Source: Marinibacterium profundimaris
Lineage (GTDB): Bacteria; Pseudomonadota; Alphaproteobacteria; Rhodobacterales; Rhodobacteraceae
Assembly: GCF_002210095.1 (NCBI RefSeq)
Contig: NZ_AQQR01000006.1
Location: 62,001 to 126,000 of the forward strand
Direction: 5' to 3'
DNA length: 64,000 nucleotides
Below the pieces are notes generated by a model. That model was not told where the DNA came from. It did no database searches and saw only the letters and a program-made list of their open reading frames with translations. Shown here in pieces: positions 53,416-62,030 of this stretch. A program made the translations under genes and the position numbers. Positions within the stretch are counted from its first letter, which is position 1. Each line of letters starts with the position of its first letter.

Positions 53416-53695
53416 CTACGCAGCCGTCGCGCAGCCGCCATCGGCCCAACCGGGCTTGCCTTGCTGGCCAAGGCCCGACAGGGTCCGGGTCCCGCGCGAT
53501 GGTGTGGCGACCCGCAACGTGCCGCCACAGCCGCCGCCTGCTGACGCGACGGCGTCCGGGCCTGCGCCCGCCGGTTCGGTGAAAACGGAGGCGGTCTTGC
53601 AGGATTGATGGTTGACTCGGGGCTGAAACTCCGTAAAACGCCGACTTCACAAGAGATATGACCGGGCCCTGCGCGCCCGATGCAGGAGACCACCC

Positions 53696-53863
53696 ATGGC
53701 GAAGCCCACCACGATCAAGATCCGCCTGAACTCGACCGCCGGCACTGGCCACTTCTACGTGACCAAGAAGAACGCCCGGACCATGACCGAGAAGATGACC
53801 GTACGTAAGTACGATCCCGTGGCCCGCAAGCACGTCGAGTACAAGGAAGGCAAGATCAAGTAA
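53696..53863 (+). CDS. rpmG: 50S ribosomal protein L33
   Basis: A 55-residue ribosomal protein L33 ([20 protein letters not shown]...). It lacks the CxxC pairs of the zinc-binding form, so it does not depend on zinc, the common state in alphaproteobacteria. AGGAG precedes the ATG at 53696. Transcribed alone between rnpB and a canonical terminator. Confidence 0.97.
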   Translation: MAKPTTIKIRLNSTAGTGHFYVTKKNARTMTEKMTVRKYDPVARKHVEYKEGKIK

Positions 53864-53940
53864 GCCTGTTCCATCCGGGGCCGGCTGCCTTGCAGCCGGT
53901 GCGCGGAAGGATCTGCCGAACGAGCTTGCAGACGAATTTG

Positions 53941-53966
53941 GGCCACGCTGGGTGCGTGGCCTTTTT
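53941..53966 (+). terminator. Rho-independent terminator of rpmG
   Basis: An 8-bp perfect stem (GGCCACGC / GCGTGGCC), 5-nt loop and TTTTT, 77 nt after the rpmG stop. Confidence 0.9.
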
Positions 53967-54100
53967 CGTGTCCGGGTCCCATCGCGGGCCCGGTGGAAAT
54001 GGGTCAGCCGTGCCCCGGTGCGTCGCCTGTGCGGGACACAGGCCGGGGGCCCGGGAGCATGGCGGGAGGAGCGCCCCGAGACCCGGGGCGGGGCGGACAG

Positions 54101-54595
54101 ATGAGCGCGGAGACCTTCACCATAAGGGCCACGACGCCCGCGGACCTGGCAGGCGTCGATGCCCTGCTGGCGGCCAGTTACCCGCGCCTGCTGAAGGCCG
54201 ATTACCCGCCTTCGGTCCTGGTCACCGCGCTGCCGCTGATCAGCAAGGCCAACCCGGCGCTGCTGGCCTGTGGCACATACTACCTGGCAGAGGAACCCGA
54301 TGGCAGGATCCTCGGCGCGGGAGGCTGGACGCCGGACCGGGCCCAGCCGCAGCTGGCGCATGTGCGCCACGTGGTCACCGATTACCGCAGCCTGCGGCGC
54401 GGCATCGGCCGGGCGATCATCGCCCATGCGCTGGAAGAGGCCCGCCTTGCAGGCTACAGCCGCATGGAATGCTGGTCCACCCGCACCGCCGAACGCTTCT
54501 ATGCTGCCATGGGTTTTGCCGCCCTCGGCGCGATGGAGGTCACGCTGGCCGCCGGCATCGGCTTTCCGGCCGTGCGCATGTCCTGCGCGCTCTGA
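54101..54595 (+). CDS. GNAT family N-acetyltransferase
   Basis: A 164-residue GNAT acetyltransferase. It has the core fold order with FTIRATTPADLAGVDALL at the N-terminus and the acetyl-CoA loop in DYRSLRRGIGRAIIAHALEEAR (about 102-123), the R/Q-x-x-G-x-G/A motif here as RRGIGR. The ATG at 54101 gives the family N-terminus. The acceptor substrate is unknown. Transcribed alone. Confidence 0.85.
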   Translation: MSAETFTIRATTPADLAGVDALLAASYPRLLKADYPPSVLVTALPLISKANPALLACGTYYLAEEPDGRILGAGGWTPDRAQPQLAHVRHVVTDYRSLRRGIGRAIIAHALEEARLAGYSRMECWSTRTAERFYAAMGFAALGAMEVTLAAGIGFPAVRMSCAL

Positions 54596-54887
54596 CGGGC
54601 CCCGACATCGCCCGGGTCCGGGGCTGACGCTGTCGCGGCGCAGTCTGCCCGGATCATGACACGGGGCCCGGAGGGATACGACGACTCGACCCATGCTGCT
54701 GATCGCCGACCTGTCACTGGCGCGTGCGTCGGCCTGCACCACAGGGTTTTCCGGCAATCGGCGACGGGCCGAAGGTGGAGGCCGTCAGCCCGATCAGCGC
54801 GCCTGCCGGCACCGTCTGGATGGCGTACCACGGCTGGATGCGCCCCCGCGCTGCCGAACCTCGCCATGCAGGGCACCAGGCAAAACA
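54596..54887. other. Non-coding stretch between GNAT and BI-1 genes
   Basis: This 292-nt stretch carries several short overlapping frames on both strands, none with a convincing start, ribosome site or family match. With the adjoining terminator, the full gap is 355 nt. I see nothing else in it. Confidence 0.5.
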
Positions 54888-54919
54888 AAGGGGCCGGATC
54901 GTTGCTGATCCGGCCCCTT
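54888..54919 (-). terminator. Terminator of the BI-1 family gene
   Basis: A 13-bp perfect stem (AAGGGGCCGGATC / GATCCGGCCCCTT) with a 6-nt loop. On the minus strand it is followed by TGTTTTG. It lies 31 nt past the BI-1 stop. Confidence 0.88.
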
Positions 54920-54950
54920 GCGTGATGTCGGTCTGCCTTGCGGCCTGCGC

Positions 54951-55721
54951 TTATTCCCTGTTGCCGAACAGGGACAGCAGCATGATGAACATGTTGATGA
55001 AGTCGAGGTAGAGCCGCAGCGAGCCCATGATCGCCGACTTCGACAGCCATTCCTGATCGCCATGCGAGGCGAACTGGATGTATTCGTTCTTGATCTGCTG
55101 GGTGTCGTAGGCGGTCAGGCCCGCGAAGACCAGCACGCCGATGACCGAGATCGCGAAGGTCAGCGCGTCGGAGGCCAGGAAGATGTTCACGATCGAGGCG
55201 ATCACCAGGCCGATGACGCCCATGAAGAGGAACGTGCCCCAGCCGGACAGGTCCTTCTTGGTCGTGTAGCCGTAAAGCGACAGCGCCGCGAACATGATCG
55301 CGGTGATCAGGAACACCTGGGCGATCGAGGCGCCCGTGTAGATCAGGAAGATCGAGCTGAGCGACAGGCCCATCACGGCGGCAAACACGTAGAACACCAG
55401 CTGCGCGGCAGAGGCAGAAAGCTTGTTCACCGCAGCGCTCAGGCCGAAGACGAAGGCCAGCGGGGCGAACATGATCACCCACTTCAGCGGCGAGGCGTAG
55501 ATCGCGTAGCCGAGTTGCGTCAGGTATTCGCCTGCACCGATCTGGTACTGCGTCGGCACGTCGGTGACGGCCAGGCCCGAAATGGCCCAGGCGGCCAGTG
55601 CGGTAATAAGCATGCCTACGGACATCGTGCCGTAGACCTTGTTCATATGGGCGCGCAGCCCTTCGTCGATCGCGGCTGTGCGTACGCCAGCGGCAGACCG
55701 GACGCCTTGAAATTCTGCCAT
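54951..55721 (-). CDS. Bax inhibitor-1 family membrane protein (YccA/YbhL type)
   Basis: A 256-residue protein with seven predicted helices, starting at about 28-48 (MNKVYGTMSVGMLITALAAWAISGL). The last third carries GLTAYDTQQIKNEYIQF, the BI-1 signature with the conserved Asp pair region. Such proteins are pH-sensitive calcium leak channels or modulators of the FtsH protease. The ATG at 55721 is chosen as start. Transcribed alone with its own terminator. Confidence 0.93.
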   Translation of the reverse strand: MAEFQGVRSAAGVRTAAIDEGLRAHMNKVYGTMSVGMLITALAAWAISGLAVTDVPTQYQIGAGEYLTQLGYAIYASPLKWVIMFAPLAFVFGLSAAVNKLSASAAQLVFYVFAAVMGLSLSSIFLIYTGASIAQVFLITAIMFAALSLYGYTTKKDLSGWGTFLFMGVIGLVIASIVNIFLASDALTFAISVIGVLVFAGLTAYDTQQIKNEYIQFASHGDQEWLSKSAIMGSLRLYLDFINMFIMLLSLFGNRE

Positions 55722-55888
55722 TCGTGGTCTCCCCAGTTGTTACATCAACGGGCGCGGCTGCACAGCCGCGCCCACTTCAGTGCCGAATATCGGGGCAAGG
55801 CACATGCAGTTCAAGTTTTTCCGGCACGAAATCGGAACTCCACACGCGATTGTTTGTTTCGCGTCGTGGCATGCCGGCGGAGAGGCCG

Positions 55889-55909
55889 AAAAGCCGCCTT
55901 CACGGGCGG
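55889..55909 (-). terminator. Terminator of the DUF1127 gene
   Basis: On the minus strand CCGCC pairs with GGCGG around CGTGAA and is followed by CTTTT. It lies 14 nt past the stop codon at 55923. Confidence 0.7.
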
Positions 55910-55922
55910 ATCCGGTCGCGGT

Positions 55923-56126
55923 TCAGTTGCGCCAGTGCGCCGGAACATCCCAGAAGGCGCGGCTAGCCTCTTGCTCGGCTTCGCGGCGCGAGATTCCGAT
56001 ATCCGACAGCGACCGATCGTCGAGCGAGGCAAGGCGGCGGCGCTGGCGCCACAGGCCCACAAGCAGACCCAGGCGAAGACGCGGGAAGGGCCGGGAAGCA
56101 ATGCGGTGGCGGGTGATCTGGGTCAT
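55923..56126 (-). CDS. DUF1127 small basic protein
   Basis: A 67-residue protein with the DUF1127 (YjiS-like) core: RRRLASLDDRSLSDIGISRREAEQEASRAFWDVPAHWRN. The N-terminus is Arg-rich. DUF1127 proteins in Rhodobacter and Agrobacterium bind RNA or affect phosphate, motility and stress responses; one (CcaF1) controls an sRNA maturation locus. Divergent from the LysR gene with 123 nt between starts; the LysR protein could regulate it. Confidence 0.85.
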   Translation of the reverse strand: MTQITRHRIASRPFPRLRLGLLVGLWRQRRRLASLDDRSLSDIGISRREAEQEASRAFWDVPAHWRN

Positions 56127-56249
56127 CGGGAACTCCTATCGCGGATCGTTATGTGTGCGTCATTCATCATCAAGCATGTTGAAGATATGGAGGGCTGTGG
56201 TACATTAGAGAAACGAATGTTCGTTGGGTTAAGCATCAAGGGGCGTGAT

Positions 56250-57128
56250 ATGAGGAATCTCGACATCACCACGCTGCGGTCCTTCGTGGCGGTTGCGGAT
56301 GCCGGCGGGGTGACGCGGGCGGCCGGCTACCTGAACCTCACGCAATCGGCGGTGTCGATGCAGCTCAAGCGGCTGGAGGAGCTATTGGGCGTGACCCTGC
56401 TGGACCGGACCCGGCGCGGCGTGTCGCTGACCGCCGCCGGCGACCAGCTTCTCAGCTATGCGCGCCGGATGGTGGCGCTGAACGACGAGGTTGTGGCGCG
56501 GCTGACCGACCAGGCCTTCGAGGGCGAGATCTCGCTCGGGGTGCCGCATGATATCGTCTACCCCGTTGTGCCCCGGGTGCTGCAGCAGTTTCACGCCGCC
56601 TATCCGCGGGTGAAGGTGCATCTCAAGACCTCTTATTCCGCCGAGCTGCGCAAGGATTTCGAACGCGGCGCCTGCGACCTGATCCTGACCACCGAGGTGT
56701 CGACCGGGGACGGGGCCGAGACGCTGGCGCACCGCCCGCTGGCCTGGATCGGCGCGCCGGGCGGCTCGGTCTGGCGGCAACGGCCGCTGCGGGTGGCGTT
56801 CCAGCAGCATTGCGCCTTTCGCCCGCTGTCCCTGGCGGCGCTGGATCGCGATAGCATCGAATGGGAAACGGCGGTGGAGACCGCCAGCGATCGCACGATC
56901 GAGGCGACCGTGGCGGCGGACCTTGCGGTGAACACGATGATTGCCGGGACGGAGCCCGCGCATCTCGAACAGATCCCCCATGGCGGTACCCTGCCGGAGC
57001 TGCCGGTGCAGCTGATCAACCTCTACACTGCCCCGACCCAATCGCCGCTGGTCGCCGAGCTGGCCGATATGCTGCGGCGCGGATTCTGCAACAGCGCCAC
57101 CATGCGAGCGGTGGAAACGGCGGCCTGA
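56250..57128 (+). CDS. LysR family transcriptional regulator
   Basis: A 292-residue LysR-type regulator. The N-terminal winged helix-turn-helix (about 1-62) reads LDITTLRSFVAVADAGGVTRAAGYLNLTQSAVSMQLKRLEELLGVTLLDRTRRGVSLT, and the effector-binding domain runs from about 88 to 285. I start at the ATG at 56250 with AAGGGG upstream. It shares a short AT-rich intergenic region (56127-56249) with the divergent DUF1127 gene, the likely place for its operator. The effector is unknown. Confidence 0.92.
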   Translation: MRNLDITTLRSFVAVADAGGVTRAAGYLNLTQSAVSMQLKRLEELLGVTLLDRTRRGVSLTAAGDQLLSYARRMVALNDEVVARLTDQAFEGEISLGVPHDIVYPVVPRVLQQFHAAYPRVKVHLKTSYSAELRKDFERGACDLILTTEVSTGDGAETLAHRPLAWIGAPGGSVWRQRPLRVAFQQHCAFRPLSLAALDRDSIEWETAVETASDRTIEATVAADLAVNTMIAGTEPAHLEQIPHGGTLPELPVQLINLYTAPTQSPLVAELADMLRRGFCNSATMRAVETAA

Positions 57129-57206
57129 GGGGGCAGCGCACTGGCTCGCACCGCCAGGCGACACGTCAACAGGCTGCGTGGATCGGCGCGCCGGCGCCCC
57201 GGCGGG

Positions 57207-58178
57207 TCAGCCGGCACCTTCGGGCACGATGACCACCTTGCCGGTCGCCTGCCGGGTGCGCAGCAGCTCCAGCCCCTCGGCGGCACGATCCAGTGGCAGG
57301 ACGTGGCTGATATGCGGTTTCAGGCGGCCTTCGGCGATCCAGCCCAGCAGAGTTTCAAGCGAGCCGGTCAGCACCTCGGGCGCAAAGCGCATGTAGCCGC
57401 CCCAGTTCACGCCCAGGACAGAGAGGTTCTTGACCATCAGGTGGTTGGCCGGCACCTGCGGCACCTCGCCGCTGGCGAAGCCGATCGGCAGCAGCCGCGC
57501 CTCGGGCTTGCAGGCGCGGAAGGCCGCCTGGAAGGCCGCGCCCCCGACCGGATCATAGACCACGTCGGCCCGGCCAAGCGCGATGATCTGTTCGCGCAGA
57601 TCCTCCGCCTCGATGTCGATGAGGTGATCGGCCCCGGCCTTTCTGGCGAACTCGAGCTTTTCCGCGCCGCGGGCGCAGGCGATGACACGGGCGCCCATCA
57701 GCTTGCCGATCTCGACCGCCGTAAGCCCGACCCCTCCGGCCGCGCCCAGCACCAGAAGCGTCTCGCCCGCCTGCATCCTCGCGCGATGCTCCAGCGCCAC
57801 GTGGCTGGTGCCATAGGCGATCGGGAAGGCGGCGGCGGTCTTGTAGTCCACGTGATCGGGCAGGCGCACCGCGCGCCGCGCCTCGAAATTGCCGGCCTCG
57901 GCCAGCCCGCCCTGGCCCGCGTAGACCGCGACACGCTCGCCGGGGGCGAACTGTCGCACGTTTTTCCCAACAGAGAGAATCTCTCCCGCAACTTCGAGCC
58001 CCAGTGTGAACGGGGGCTCGGGCGTGTCCTGGTACGTTCCTTTAATCATCAAAAGATCAGCAAAGTTGAGCGAACATGCATAAATCCGCAGCTGAATCTG
58101 GTCTTGGCCCGGATCTGGCAACGGTATGTTTGTCAACTGCGCAGGAGACCCGCGCGAGGTAATATGGTAAGCAAACAT
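57207..58178 (-). CDS. NADPH:quinone oxidoreductase-like protein
   Basis: A 323-residue member of the medium-chain dehydrogenase family without structural zinc ligands, of the quinone oxidoreductase type. The GroES-like N-terminal domain (about 1-125) has GLEVAGEILSVGKNV and the Rossmann domain has GAAGGVGLTAVEIG (145-158), the cofactor site. The ATG at 58178 is chosen because family proteins start here; the frame continues to 58394 with unlike sequence. Convergent with the LysR gene. Confidence 0.9.
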   Translation of the reverse strand: MFAYHITSRGSPAQLTNIPLPDPGQDQIQLRIYACSLNFADLLMIKGTYQDTPEPPFTLGLEVAGEILSVGKNVRQFAPGERVAVYAGQGGLAEAGNFEARRAVRLPDHVDYKTAAAFPIAYGTSHVALEHRARMQAGETLLVLGAAGGVGLTAVEIGKLMGARVIACARGAEKLEFARKAGADHLIDIEAEDLREQIIALGRADVVYDPVGGAAFQAAFRACKPEARLLPIGFASGEVPQVPANHLMVKNLSVLGVNWGGYMRFAPEVLTGSLETLLGWIAEGRLKPHISHVLPLDRAAEGLELLRTRQATGKVVIVPEGAG

Positions 58179-58538
58179 GGGATTGCCTCTGTTTGTGGTC
58201 AAATTTGGCCGAATCTGGCACACGCAAGTCATTGTTTTACAAGGTGACCAAGGTATTGTAGGCGAAATTCGGCCGGCTTTGATCGGTTTCGATGGATCGG
58301 CGAGAATCCTCCGTTCCAAATTCGATTTGTATTCAATTTCACGTAAACCGGGAAATCGCTCGCTTGAATTCAACCCAAAAGAACGTACACTCATGGCACC
58401 AAGGTCAGCGACTTGGAATGCTGGGGATAACAGGACTCTGACCGGTTGAGCGCGGGACGCGCTCAGTTGGCCGTTGCCGAAGCGTTATAGGCCAACGTGT
58501 GAAGTGACGTTTAAAAAGTTAAGTAAAGGAGAACCAGA
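58179..58538. other. AT-rich divergent region with a leader hairpin
   Basis: This 360-nt region between the quinone oxidoreductase (minus) and XRE (plus) genes is clearly less GC-rich than its neighbours and should hold both promoters. Near its right end TGAGCGCG pairs with CGCGCTCA (58447-58465), a possible leader structure or terminator-like stem, 73 nt before the XRE start. No gene is convincing; the frame at 58177-58449 has no ribosome site. Confidence 0.55.
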
Positions 58539-58919
58539 ATGACCCACCCCGTAGACGTACACGTGGGGAAGCGCGTACGTCATCGCCGCTGGCTAATTGG
58601 CATGACCCAGCAGCAACTCGCGGAACGGGTCGGTATCAAGTTTCAACAGATCCAGAAGTATGAAACTGGAGCGAACCGGATCAGCGCATCCCGTCTTTGG
58701 GATATTGCCGACGCGCTGGAAGTCCCGGTCAGCTTCTTCTTCGAAGGTCTACAGGAAACCCCGGCCGACGAATCGGCCAATGCCGATACCGCAACAGTCC
58801 CCGCCGATCTTCTGGGGGACAAGGAGGCACTCGACCTCGTGCGGTCCTACTACGCGATTCCCGAAAACCAGAGACGCAGGCTTTTCGAACTGGCCCGTGT
58901 GCTGAGCGACGTGGCCTGA
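58539..58919 (+). CDS. XRE family transcriptional regulator
   Basis: A 126-residue protein with an N-terminal HTH of the Cro/C1 type (about 10-66): VGKRVRHRRWLIGMTQQQLAERVGIKFQQIQKYETGANRISASRLWDIADAL, then an acidic linker and a C-terminal helical pair. This SinR-like form with FQQIQKYETG is widespread in Rhizobiales and Rhodobacterales. The ATG at 58539 has AAAGGAGAA. Its terminator-like hairpin follows directly, so it is probably monocistronic. Confidence 0.92.
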   Translation: MTHPVDVHVGKRVRHRRWLIGMTQQQLAERVGIKFQQIQKYETGANRISASRLWDIADALEVPVSFFFEGLQETPADESANADTATVPADLLGDKEALDLVRSYYAIPENQRRRLFELARVLSDVA

Positions 58920-58922
58920 CCG

Positions 58923-58947
58923 GCCGCCTCCTTCCGGGGGCGGCTTT
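58923..58947 (+). terminator. Terminator of the XRE regulator gene
   Basis: A stem of GCCGCC / GGCGGC that can extend over TCC/GGG to about 9 bp with a small loop, followed by TTTGCC, 4 nt after the stop codon. Confidence 0.65.
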
Positions 58948-58970
58948 GCCGGCCTCTTGTATATCTTGTA

Positions 58971-59819
58971 ATGCGTGATCCGGACTGGCACCACATGGCC
59001 ATGTCCGGATTTTTTTCTTCTGACCCCGACTCCGATCTCGCGCTGGCGCACCGCATGGCGGACGCCGCGCGCGAGGCTATCCTGCCGTATTTCCGGATGG
59101 ACGGCCTAAGCGCCGACAACAAGGACGCCGGGAAGGAGGGCGGCGGGTTCGACCCCGTGACCATCGCCGACCGCGCCGCCGAAGAGGCGATGCGCGCCAT
59201 CCTGGCCGAGCACAGGCCCGACGACGGCATCTGGGGCGAGGAATACGGGCAGAAGCCCGGAACCTCGGGCCGGACCTGGGTTCTGGATCCGATCGACGGC
59301 ACCCGCGGGTTCCTGTCGGGCACGCCGACCTGGGGCGTTCTGATCGCACTCTCCGAGGGTGCCGGCCCGGTGCTGGGCGTGATCGACCAGCCCTATATCG
59401 GCGAACGTTTCGTGGGCGGCGGCGGCCGGGCCGAGTACACCGGCCCGCGCGGCACGCACAGGCTGGGCACCCGCGATATCGGCGGGCTCGACAAGGCGAT
59501 CCTCTTCACGACCTTCCCCGAGATCGGCACGCCCGCGGATCGCAGCGCATTCGAGGCGGTGTCGAAACAGGTGAAACTGGTCCGCTACGGGATGGATTGC
59601 TACGCCTACGCGCTGCTGGCGGCGGGGCAGGTGGACCTGGTGATCGAGGCCGGGCTGAACGCCTATGACATCCAGGCGCCCATCGCCGTGATCGAGGCGG
59701 CCGGCGGCATCGTCACCGACTGGGAGGGCAACCCCGTCCACCAGGGCGGTCGGGCGCTGGCGGCGGCGACGAAGGACCTGCATGCGGCCGCGCTGGAACT
59801 GCTGGCCGGAGCGGCATGA
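58971..59819 (+). CDS. Histidinol-phosphatase HisN-like, inositol-monophosphatase family
   Basis: A 282-residue Mg-dependent phosphatase of the inositol monophosphatase family. Motifs: DPVTIADRAAEEAMR (61-75), GEEYG (89-93, metal Glu), DPIDGTRGF (106-114) and YDIQAPIAVIEAAGG (about 231). The YDIQAP form of the last motif fits alphaproteobacterial HisN (histidinol-phosphate to histidinol). The start is uncertain: ATGs at 58971, 58995 and 59001 all lack a good ribosome site. The amidohydrolase gene follows after 19 nt. No other his gene is near, so HisN is a family-based call. Confidence 0.85.
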   Translation: MRDPDWHHMAMSGFFSSDPDSDLALAHRMADAAREAILPYFRMDGLSADNKDAGKEGGGFDPVTIADRAAEEAMRAILAEHRPDDGIWGEEYGQKPGTSGRTWVLDPIDGTRGFLSGTPTWGVLIALSEGAGPVLGVIDQPYIGERFVGGGGRAEYTGPRGTHRLGTRDIGGLDKAILFTTFPEIGTPADRSAFEAVSKQVKLVRYGMDCYAYALLAAGQVDLVIEAGLNAYDIQAPIAVIEAAGGIVTDWEGNPVHQGGRALAAATKDLHAAALELLAGAA

Positions 59820-59838
59820 CAGCGATGGAGACACCCGA

Positions 59839-61173
59839 ATGAGCGAAACACTGATCCGCGGCGCCGACACGATCCTGACGATGGACGACGACCGGCGTGA
59901 ACTGAAAGGCGCGGATCTGCTGTTGCGCGACGGCGAGGTGGCCGGGATCGGCTCCGGCCTGCAGACCAGCGGCCGGGTGATCGAGGCGCGGGGCTGCATC
60001 GTGACGCCGGGGCTGGTGAACACCCATCACCATTTCTACCAGAGCCTGACCCGCGCGGTGCCGGGGGGGCAGGATGCACTGCTTTTCGGCTGGCTGCAGA
60101 CGCTCTATCCGATCTGGCAGCGGTTCGGGCCGGAAGAGATCCATGTCTCCGCCCTGACCGCGCTGGCGGAACTCGCGCTGTCGGGCTGCACGCTGACCTC
60201 GGATCACCAGTATATCCACCCCAATGGCGCGCGGCTGGACGATGCCATCGCGGCGGCGCAAGAGATCGGCCTGCGCTTTCAGGCGACGCGCGGCGCGATG
60301 AGCATCGGCGAGAGCAAGGGCGGTTTGCCGCCCGACAGCCTGGTCGAGGACGAAACGGCGATCCTGGAGGATTGCATCCGTGTCATCGACGCATTCCACG
60401 ACCCGATGCCCGACGCGATGGTCCGGGTTGCCGTGGCGCCCTGTTCGCCGTTTTCGGTCAGCCGCGAGCTGATGCGGGACGCCGCCATCCTCGCCCGCGA
60501 CAAGGGGGTGATGCTGCACACCCATCTGGCCGAGAATGCCGAGGATGTCGCCTATTCGCTGGAAACCTTCGGCTGCCGGCCCGGGCAATATGCCGAGGAC
60601 CTTGGCTGGACCGGCCCGGATGTCTGGCACGCCCATTGCGTGAAGATCGAGGGCGAAGAGATCGACCTCTTTGCTGCCTCTCGGACTGGGGTGGCGCATT
60701 GCCCCTGTTCGAACTGCAGGCTTGGTTCGGGCATCGCGCCGGTCAGGGCGTTCCGGGATGCGGGGGTGCCGGTGGGGCTGGGCGTGGACGGATCGGCCAG
60801 CAATGACATGGGGAACCTCGTGCTCGAGGCGCGGCAGGCGATGCTGCTGCAAAGGGTCGCCAACGGCGCCGACGCGATGAGCGCGCGGGAGGCGCTGGAG
60901 ATCGCGACGCGGGGCGGGGCGGATGTGCTGGGGCGGCCGGAATGCGGGCGGCTTGAGATCGGCGCGCGGGCCGACGTGGCGGTGTGGGACACGCGCTGCA
61001 TCGAGGCGGCGGGAAGCTGGGATCCCGCGGCTCTGGTGATCGCGGGGCCGGTGAAGGTGCGCGACCTGTTCGTCGAGGGGCGGCAGGTGGTGGAAAGCGG
61101 CGTGCTGACCACGGTGGATCTGGACGAGATCATCGCCGCGCAGACCCGGCTGGTGCGCGGCCTGATGGGATGA
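59839..61173 (+). CDS. 8-oxoguanine deaminase-like amidohydrolase
   Basis: A 444-residue amidohydrolase of the AtzB/TrzN-8-oxoguanine deaminase group. The metal site starts with NTHHHFYQSLTRA (61-73), and the chain shows LFGWLQTLYPIW, HTHLAEN, WHAHCVKI, and GVDGSASNDMGNL with the catalytic Asp. This pattern matches 8-oxoguanine deaminases, which turn 8-oxoguanine into uric acid, better than hydroxyatrazine hydrolases. I start at the ATG at 59839. It overlaps the CAP-domain gene by 4 nt. The guanine deaminase gene 1.1 kb downstream is consistent with purine salvage or catabolism. Confidence 0.85.
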   Translation: MSETLIRGADTILTMDDDRRELKGADLLLRDGEVAGIGSGLQTSGRVIEARGCIVTPGLVNTHHHFYQSLTRAVPGGQDALLFGWLQTLYPIWQRFGPEEIHVSALTALAELALSGCTLTSDHQYIHPNGARLDDAIAAAQEIGLRFQATRGAMSIGESKGGLPPDSLVEDETAILEDCIRVIDAFHDPMPDAMVRVAVAPCSPFSVSRELMRDAAILARDKGVMLHTHLAENAEDVAYSLETFGCRPGQYAEDLGWTGPDVWHAHCVKIEGEEIDLFAASRTGVAHCPCSNCRLGSGIAPVRAFRDAGVPVGLGVDGSASNDMGNLVLEARQAMLLQRVANGADAMSAREALEIATRGGADVLGRPECGRLEIGARADVAVWDTRCIEAAGSWDPAALVIAGPVKVRDLFVEGRQVVESGVLTTVDLDEIIAAQTRLVRGLMG

Positions 61174-61658
61174 GCCGGCGAAGCCTTGGCGCGCTGGTTC
61201 TGCCGCTGGCCGGACGATGCGCTGCGCCGGCGGATCTGCCGCCGAAGATCGTGGGATTGCCGCCGGGGGCACAGCCGGCGCGGCTGGATCCCGGGGCGCT
61301 GGAGCTGATCAATCGCGAGAGGGTGGCGCGGGGGCTGCCGGAGCTGCGCTTCGATCCGAGGGTCGGCGAGGCGGCGCTGGCCCATGCCTCGGACATGGCT
61401 CGGACCGGGTTCATGGGGCATGCCGGTTCGGACGGGGCGATCGCGGGGGAACGGCTGAGCCGGGCGCGGTATCCCTGGGGCTTCGCGGCGGAGAACGTGG
61501 CCCATGGGTATCGGGATGCGGCAGGGGTCGTCGCGGGCTGGATGGGCAGCGAGGGGCACCGGGAGGCCATCCTGTCACAGGCCGAGGTCGCGGCGGTGGC
61601 CAGGGCCGGGCCGGAGGATGCGGCCTATTGGACGGCCGTTTTCGCGGGGCCGTGCTGA
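61170..61658 (+). CDS. CAP/SCP-domain exported protein
   Basis: A 162-residue CAP-superfamily protein. The first 25 residues are a hydrophobic signal (SLGALVLPLAGRCA; Cys18 is a possible lipid anchor but the box is poor). The CAP core has RERVARGLPELRFDP, ALAHASDMARTGFMGHAGSDG (His for the metal tetrad), AENVAHGY and VAGWMGSEGHREAIL. Bacterial CAP proteins are secreted and of unknown function. Overlaps the amidohydrolase stop by 4 nt (ATGA). Confidence 0.88.
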   Translation: MSRRSLGALVLPLAGRCAAPADLPPKIVGLPPGAQPARLDPGALELINRERVARGLPELRFDPRVGEAALAHASDMARTGFMGHAGSDGAIAGERLSRARYPWGFAAENVAHGYRDAAGVVAGWMGSEGHREAILSQAEVAAVARAGPEDAAYWTAVFAGPC

Positions 61659-61662
61659 GGGG

Positions 61663-61734
61663 TGTCCCACGCGTGGGACATTTTTGGGGTGTTTGAAATC
61701 AAGTGGTTACAGGCGCGGATTAACCGATCGTTAG
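61663..61734 (+). repeat. MluI-palindrome/CtrA-like box element, copy E3
   Basis: Palindrome TGTCCCACGCGTGGGACA (61663-61680), 39 nt with TGAAATCAAGTGGTTACAGG, then TTAA-N7-TTAG (61720-61734) and GGATTGGC. It begins 4 nt after the stop codon of the CAP-domain gene. Confidence 0.8.
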
Positions 61735-61784
61735 GGATTGGCTGCGTGCAACCCTCCGGCCTGAACGACAGGAGCCGGGCAAGT

Positions 61785-61942
61785 GGCGGCCCGCGGGATG
61801 CCGCTCTGACCTTTTTGCGGGTGTGCTTTATGGTGCCATCGTTCTCCCAGCGGGGAGGTCTGTGCTGGCTTCACCAAAGCGGCAGCCCGATGGGGCGGGC
61901 CGCCGCTGGTCCGGCGCCTTTGGCTTGATTCCGGACCGGGGA
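61785..61942 (+). repeat. 158-bp direct repeat, copy A
   Basis: From GGCGGCCCGCGGGATGCCGC to TTGATTCCGGACCGGGGA. Copy B starts exactly 246 bp later, with about nine of ten positions the same by eye. The 608-nt gap (61659-62266) between the CAP gene and guaD holds these two copies and element E3, and no gene I can support. Confidence 0.8.
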
Positions 61943-62030
61943 ATGGATCTGGCGGTGGTGCCGGCGGGCGGTTTGAAGGGTGTTTGCCGCCATGCGCAAT
62001 CCGCGAAACATCGACACTGTCGCAACGGGA

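Noticed and set aside
53327-54757. A 476-codon minus-strand frame
   Set aside because: It runs antisense through rpmG, its terminator and the GNAT gene, and has no recognisable motif.
54710-54880. A minus-strand stretch reading IQTVPAGALIGLTASTFGPS that looks protein-like
   Set aside because: No start codon or ribosome site can be found upstream in frame before the BI-1 terminator, and I recognise no family.
58177-58449. A 90-codon plus-strand frame upstream of the XRE regulator
   Set aside because: No ribosome site, no motif, and it lies in an AT-rich divergent promoter region.
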